Below are positions 13,147 through 15,739 of a stretch of 15,739 nucleotides of DNA, piece by piece. Made by a program: the position numbers and the translations under genes. The notes below the pieces were generated by a model. The model was not told the DNA's origin, ran no database searches, and was given only the letters and a program-made list of their open reading frames with translations. Every line of letters begins with the position of its first letter. Position 1 is the first letter of the stretch. The stretch covers positions 1-15,739 of the forward strand of contig DASRCB010000059.1 of NCBI GenBank assembly GCA_035653295.1, in the 5' to 3' direction. This stretch comes from DASRCB01 sp035653295 (GTDB taxonomy: Bacteria; Acidobacteriota; Terriglobia; Bryobacterales; Bryobacteraceae).

Positions 13147-14156
13147 TGGCCCTACTTGAAGGCAAACTGCGTCACCTGAAAGCTCTTTCCAACAATCGCG
13201 GCGTGATCGCCGCCGCCGCCATGGACCAGCGCGGCAGTCTGCAGAAGTCCATCGCCCAGGCGAAGGGCATCGATCAGAAACAAGTGACCGACGAAATGAT
13301 GTCGGAATTCAAGGTTGCGGTGAGCAAAGTGCTGACTCCGCACGCCAGCGCCATTCTGCTCGACCCCGAGTATGGCCTGCCGGCTGCGAAGGCGCGTTCC
13401 TCGAACGCCGGGCTGCTGCTGGCGTATGAGCATTCCGGGTACGACAACACCAAACCCGGGCGGCTGCCCGACCTGTTGCCCCATGTGTCGGCGAAGCGCA
13501 TCGCGGACTGGGGCGCGGACGCGGTTAAGATTCTTATCTACTACACCCCGTTCGATGACGCGTCGGTTAACGACATCAAACACGCCTTCATCGAGCGCAT
13601 CGGCGCGGAATGCGAGACACACCAAATCCCGTTCTTCCTGGAGTTCGTTGGATACGATCCGAAGGGCGGAGACGAGAAGGGCCTCGAGTTCGCAAAGCTC
13701 AAGCCGCAGGTGGTGACGAAGAGCATGGAGGAGTTTTCGAAGCCGCAGTATCGGGTGGATGTGCTGAAAGTGGAAGTGCCCATCAACGCGAATTATGTTG
13801 AGGGCTCCAGCGTGTACAAGGGCCAGAAGGCGTACTCGCGCCAGGAGGCGCTCCAATATTTCCGTGAAGCCGCCGAGGCCGCCGGCAAACCTTTCATTTA
13901 TCTCAGCGCCGGAGTGAGCAATGCGCAGTTCGTCGAGGAGCTGAACATGGCTTCCGAAGCCAATACCGGGTACAACGGCGTGCTCTGCGGCCGCGCCACC
14001 TGGAAGGAAGCGATCCCGGTCTACGCAAAGCAGGGCGTCAGTGCGCTGGAGGATTGGCTTTCCAGCGAAGGCGTGAAGAATATTGAGGCCGTGAATAACG
14101 CGATTAAGGGCGCCAAGTCGTGGTACGAGCGCCTGGGCGTGGCCGCACAGGCGTAG
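13146..14156 (+). CDS. lacD: Class I aldolase of the LacD (tagatose-1,6-bisphosphate aldolase) family
   Basis: A 336-residue Schiff-base aldolase. LacD enzymes cleave tagatose 1,6-bisphosphate, and usually also fructose 1,6-bisphosphate and other stereoisomers, into triose phosphates. The Schiff-base lysine is in 'VDVLKVEVPI' (K208), with E166 ('FFLEFVGY') and K128 ('DAVKILIYY') at the positions corresponding to the catalytic K205/E163/K125 of the streptococcal enzyme. Other family blocks: 'AAAMDQRGSL' near the N-terminus, 'ILLDPEYGLPA', 'NYVEG', 'IYLSAGVSNAQF', 'GVLCGRATW'. Length is close to the usual 325-340. No other tagatose-pathway gene (lacA, lacB, lacC) is next to it, so its physiological substrate may be fructose 1,6-bisphosphate or a sulfo-sugar/other ketose phosphate. 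A class II aldolase is 1.2 kb upstream. A hairpin follows the stop. Confidence 0.92.
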   Translation: MALLEGKLRHLKALSNNRGVIAAAAMDQRGSLQKSIAQAKGIDQKQVTDEMMSEFKVAVSKVLTPHASAILLDPEYGLPAAKARSSNAGLLLAYEHSGYDNTKPGRLPDLLPHVSAKRIADWGADAVKILIYYTPFDDASVNDIKHAFIERIGAECETHQIPFFLEFVGYDPKGGDEKGLEFAKLKPQVVTKSMEEFSKPQYRVDVLKVEVPINANYVEGSSVYKGQKAYSRQEALQYFREAAEAAGKPFIYLSAGVSNAQFVEELNMASEANTGYNGVLCGRATWKEAIPVYAKQGVSALEDWLSSEGVKNIEAVNNAIKGAKSWYERLGVAAQA

Positions 14157-14161
14157 ACTCG

Positions 14162-14185
14162 TCAGAGACGCAGCAACGTCTCTGA
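14162..14185 (+). promoter_or_regulatory. Perfect 9-bp hairpin abutting the start codon of the next gene
   Basis: TCAGAGACG (14162-14170), loop CAGCAA, CGTCTCTGA (14177-14185). It starts 5 bp after the LacD stop and ends one base before the ATG at 14187, occupying the place where a ribosome-binding site would be. There is no T-run after it, so it is not a standard intrinsic terminator. It could limit translation of the downstream gene, protect the 3' end of the LacD mRNA, or bind a regulator. Confidence 0.6.
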
Positions 14186-14186
14186 T

Positions 14187-15275
14187 ATGTCCTTCCCGTT
14201 CTCTCGCCGAACTGCACTACAGGCGGCGGCCGGCGTAGCGCTCGCCCGTCCAGTCGCCGTCGCTGCTACACCGCGAAGCTGGCCCATTGTCGAAGGCGCT
14301 GATACTCCGAAGCTTTGCCTCGGCTCGACGGCCAGCGACGACGCGGCGATCCGGCGTCTGAAACAGATCGGCATCGATCACGTGCTCATGGGCGGCCCGC
14401 CGATCCCGTGGAACGAAGACGAACTGCGCGCGCGTATCGAAAGGCTGCGCGCCGGCGGCCTCACGCTGTGCAACATGATGATCTCCGGATTTCCAAAGGC
14501 TATCTATGGGCGGCCTGGCCGGGATGAGGAGATCGACAAAGTGCGCCAGTCGATCCGAGCCGCGGGCAAAGCCGGGCTGCCGGTTGTGGAATACAACTGG
14601 TATGCGCACCGCGCCATGGAAGGCTATTACGAGGAGGCCGGACGCGCCGGCGCCGGCTACACTGCCTTCGATTATGAACGCATCCGCGGGCTTCCACCGC
14701 TTCCGGACGAAGGCGCGCACACAGCCGAGGAGATGTGGGCCAATATCGGCTACTTTCTGAAGGCTGTGGTTCCAGTGGCCGAAGAAGCGGGGATCCGCCT
14801 GGCGCTGCATCCCAACGACCCGCCCGCGCCTCTGAGCCGCGGATCGGAGCAGTTGATGGGCAGCGTGGCCGGATGGAAGCGCCTGGTGGACATTGTTCCG
14901 AGTCCGGCGAACGGGATCACCTTCGATTGCGGCGTGACACGGGAAATGGGTGAGAATCCGGTGGAGGTGTGCCGCTGGTTCGCGTCCCGCCGGCGCATCA
15001 ATCATGTGCATTTCCGCAACGTGCGCGTGCGCAGGCCTTACGAACAGTATGTCGAGGTCTTCATCGACGAGGGCCAGGTGGACATGTTCGGGGTCATGAA
15101 GGAACTGGTCCGCAACCGGTACACCGGCGCGATTTATCCCGAGCATCCGCGCGCGCTCGACTACGACCGCGAGCGTGGGCCGATCAAAGGCTATCCGGGC
15201 GGCGGCGGTTATGCGGGCGAGGTATACAGCGTAGGTTATGCGCGGGCCATGCTGCAGGCGGCCCTGGAATCATGA
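14187..15275 (+). CDS. Mannonate-dehydratase-like TIM-barrel protein with Tat signal
   Basis: A 362-residue protein. The N-terminus has a twin-arginine motif (SRRTAL, residues 6-11) and an Ala-rich core, so it is probably exported folded. The body resembles UxuA-family mannonate dehydratases, which remove water from D-mannonate to give 2-keto-3-deoxygluconate. Likely metal ligands are H208 ('LALHPNDPP'), C248 ('FDCGV') and H275 ('HVHFRNV'); the fourth ligand position, Asp in 'RPDHG' of cytosolic UxuA, appears here as E319 in 'YPEHPRALDYD'. The ending 'GYAGEVYSVGYARAMLQAAL' also fits. Because classical UxuA is cytoplasmic, this exported relative may act on another sugar acid or be a non-orthologous isomerase-fold enzyme. 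No Shine-Dalgarno is visible; a hairpin fills the upstream 24 bases. The 3' end overlaps the convergent gene by 6 bp. Confidence 0.82.
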   Translation: MSFPFSRRTALQAAAGVALARPVAVAATPRSWPIVEGADTPKLCLGSTASDDAAIRRLKQIGIDHVLMGGPPIPWNEDELRARIERLRAGGLTLCNMMISGFPKAIYGRPGRDEEIDKVRQSIRAAGKAGLPVVEYNWYAHRAMEGYYEEAGRAGAGYTAFDYERIRGLPPLPDEGAHTAEEMWANIGYFLKAVVPVAEEAGIRLALHPNDPPAPLSRGSEQLMGSVAGWKRLVDIVPSPANGITFDCGVTREMGENPVEVCRWFASRRRINHVHFRNVRVRRPYEQYVEVFIDEGQVDMFGVMKELVRNRYTGAIYPEHPRALDYDRERGPIKGYPGGGGYAGEVYSVGYARAMLQAALES

Positions 15276-15739
15276 CTGTGAAACACGGGCCGCGCGCTTG
15301 GATTCCCGGTACATGCGCCAGAACATCACCATCACGCTCGACATCCAGACGAACAGCGACAGCACCCACATAAACAGGCAGGCGGTCTGCTCATCCATCT
15401 CCGGAGTCAATCCCCACCGGCCGCGGAGCTGGTCGAGAATGTGCAGTGTGTCGCGGGCATCGAGGAAGGGCGTGTAGAGCCCAAAACGGGAGAAGCCGAT
15501 GAAGAGGCTCAGCAGCGATGAGAAAACCAGCGCAGTGAGAAAGTACACGACGCCGTGCGGGACCGGGCGCACGCGCGATTGCGGCGCGGGCGAGTAGACG
15601 GGCAGATAGAACAGCATCCCGCCGACGATCCAGCTCAGCACCTGCACGGTGTGCACAGGCGCGCTGCGAACCGCGGCCGCAAGCAGCGCCGGCGCATACC
15701 AGAGCGCCAGCACGACCATACCTGCAATCCAGCCGACGG
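15270..15739 (-). CDS. CtaG-like (Caa3_CtaG) membrane protein, C-terminal part (partial)
   Basis: The frame is open to the right edge; an ATG at 15719 is internal because sequence-like coding continues upstream of it ('VGWIAG'). About 156 residues are visible with four hydrophobic segments: near the left end of the fragment ('MVVLALWYAPALLAAAV'), 'VLSWIVGGMLFYLPVY', 'VVYFLTALVFSSLLSLFIGF', and 'CLFMWVLSLFVWMSSVMVMFW'. The block 'WGLTPEMDEQTACLFMW' followed by a last helix and a short basic tail ('RMYRESKRA') matches the C-terminus of the Caa3_CtaG family, associated with assembly of caa3-type cytochrome oxidase. If so, neighbouring oxidase genes should lie beyond the right edge. The N-terminal helices with the conserved histidines are outside the window, so the call is tentative. 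Confidence 0.7.
   Translation of the reverse strand, partial: VGWIAGMVVLALWYAPALLAAAVRSAPVHTVQVLSWIVGGMLFYLPVYSPAPQSRVRPVPHGVVYFLTALVFSSLLSLFIGFSRFGLYTPFLDARDTLHILDQLRGRWGLTPEMDEQTACLFMWVLSLFVWMSSVMVMFWRMYRESKRAARVSQS

Noticed and set aside
1..15739. CRISPR arrays, tRNA or rRNA genes, insertion sequences, prophage or defence systems
   Set aside because: No regularly spaced repeats, cloverleaf-like sequences, transposase or nuclease motifs, or terminal inverted repeats were recognised on either strand.

Overview
The window looks like chromosomal DNA of an acidobacterium of the Solibacter/Bryobacter type. It is GC-rich and densely packed. It carries three families that group tends to amplify: a protein with the TIGR03437 (Solibacter C-terminal) pattern, a TonB-dependent receptor with a carboxypeptidase-regulatory-like N-terminus, and paralogous exported proteins joining a carboxypeptidase-regulatory-like domain to TPRs. 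This placement rests on recognised family patterns, not on a search. I see no rRNA, tRNA, CRISPR array, insertion sequence or phage gene, and no gene-free stretch over 300 bases; the two largest gaps are about 206 bp (6015-6220) and 161 bp (10743-10903).

Layout. (1) 1-360, plus: C-terminal end of the helicase HrpB. (2) 6014 down to 365, minus: a tight four-gene cluster in transcription order, namely an ECF-type sigma factor, a zinc-finger anti-sigma factor (8-bp overlap), an Oar-like TonB-dependent receptor (5-bp gap), and an exported TIGR03437-type protein (52-bp gap). (3) 6221-8089, plus: a secreted PQQ dehydrogenase related to the soluble domain of membrane glucose dehydrogenase. (4) 10742 down to 8078, minus: two tandem paralogous TPR proteins followed by a small exported protein. 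(5) 10904-15275, plus: class II fructose-bisphosphate aldolase, a small membrane/coiled-coil protein, a TPR-TonB-C gene broken by a frameshift, a LacD-type class I aldolase, and a Tat-exported mannonate-dehydratase-like protein. (6) 15270 to the right edge, minus: C-terminal part of a CtaG-like membrane protein.

The most interesting signal is a two-part motif, TGTCGGG-N18-GTCTTA on the minus strand. It occurs with identical spacing directly upstream of the sigma-factor gene (6033-6063) and again upstream of the TIGR03437-type gene (1354-1384), ending 18 and 17 nt before the respective start codons. It reads like the target promoter of the sigma factor encoded here, which would make the cluster an autoregulated sigma/anti-sigma/outer-membrane unit with an internal second promoter.

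How the genes may work together. The sigma/anti-sigma pair probably controls an outer-membrane receptor and a secreted partner. The plus-strand block holds two unrelated enzyme types that both split hexose bisphosphates, plus a sugar-acid dehydratase-like protein, so it leans towards carbohydrate metabolism. The PQQ enzyme would oxidise a sugar or alcohol in the periplasm. Functions of the TPR paralogues and the small exported and membrane proteins are unknown.
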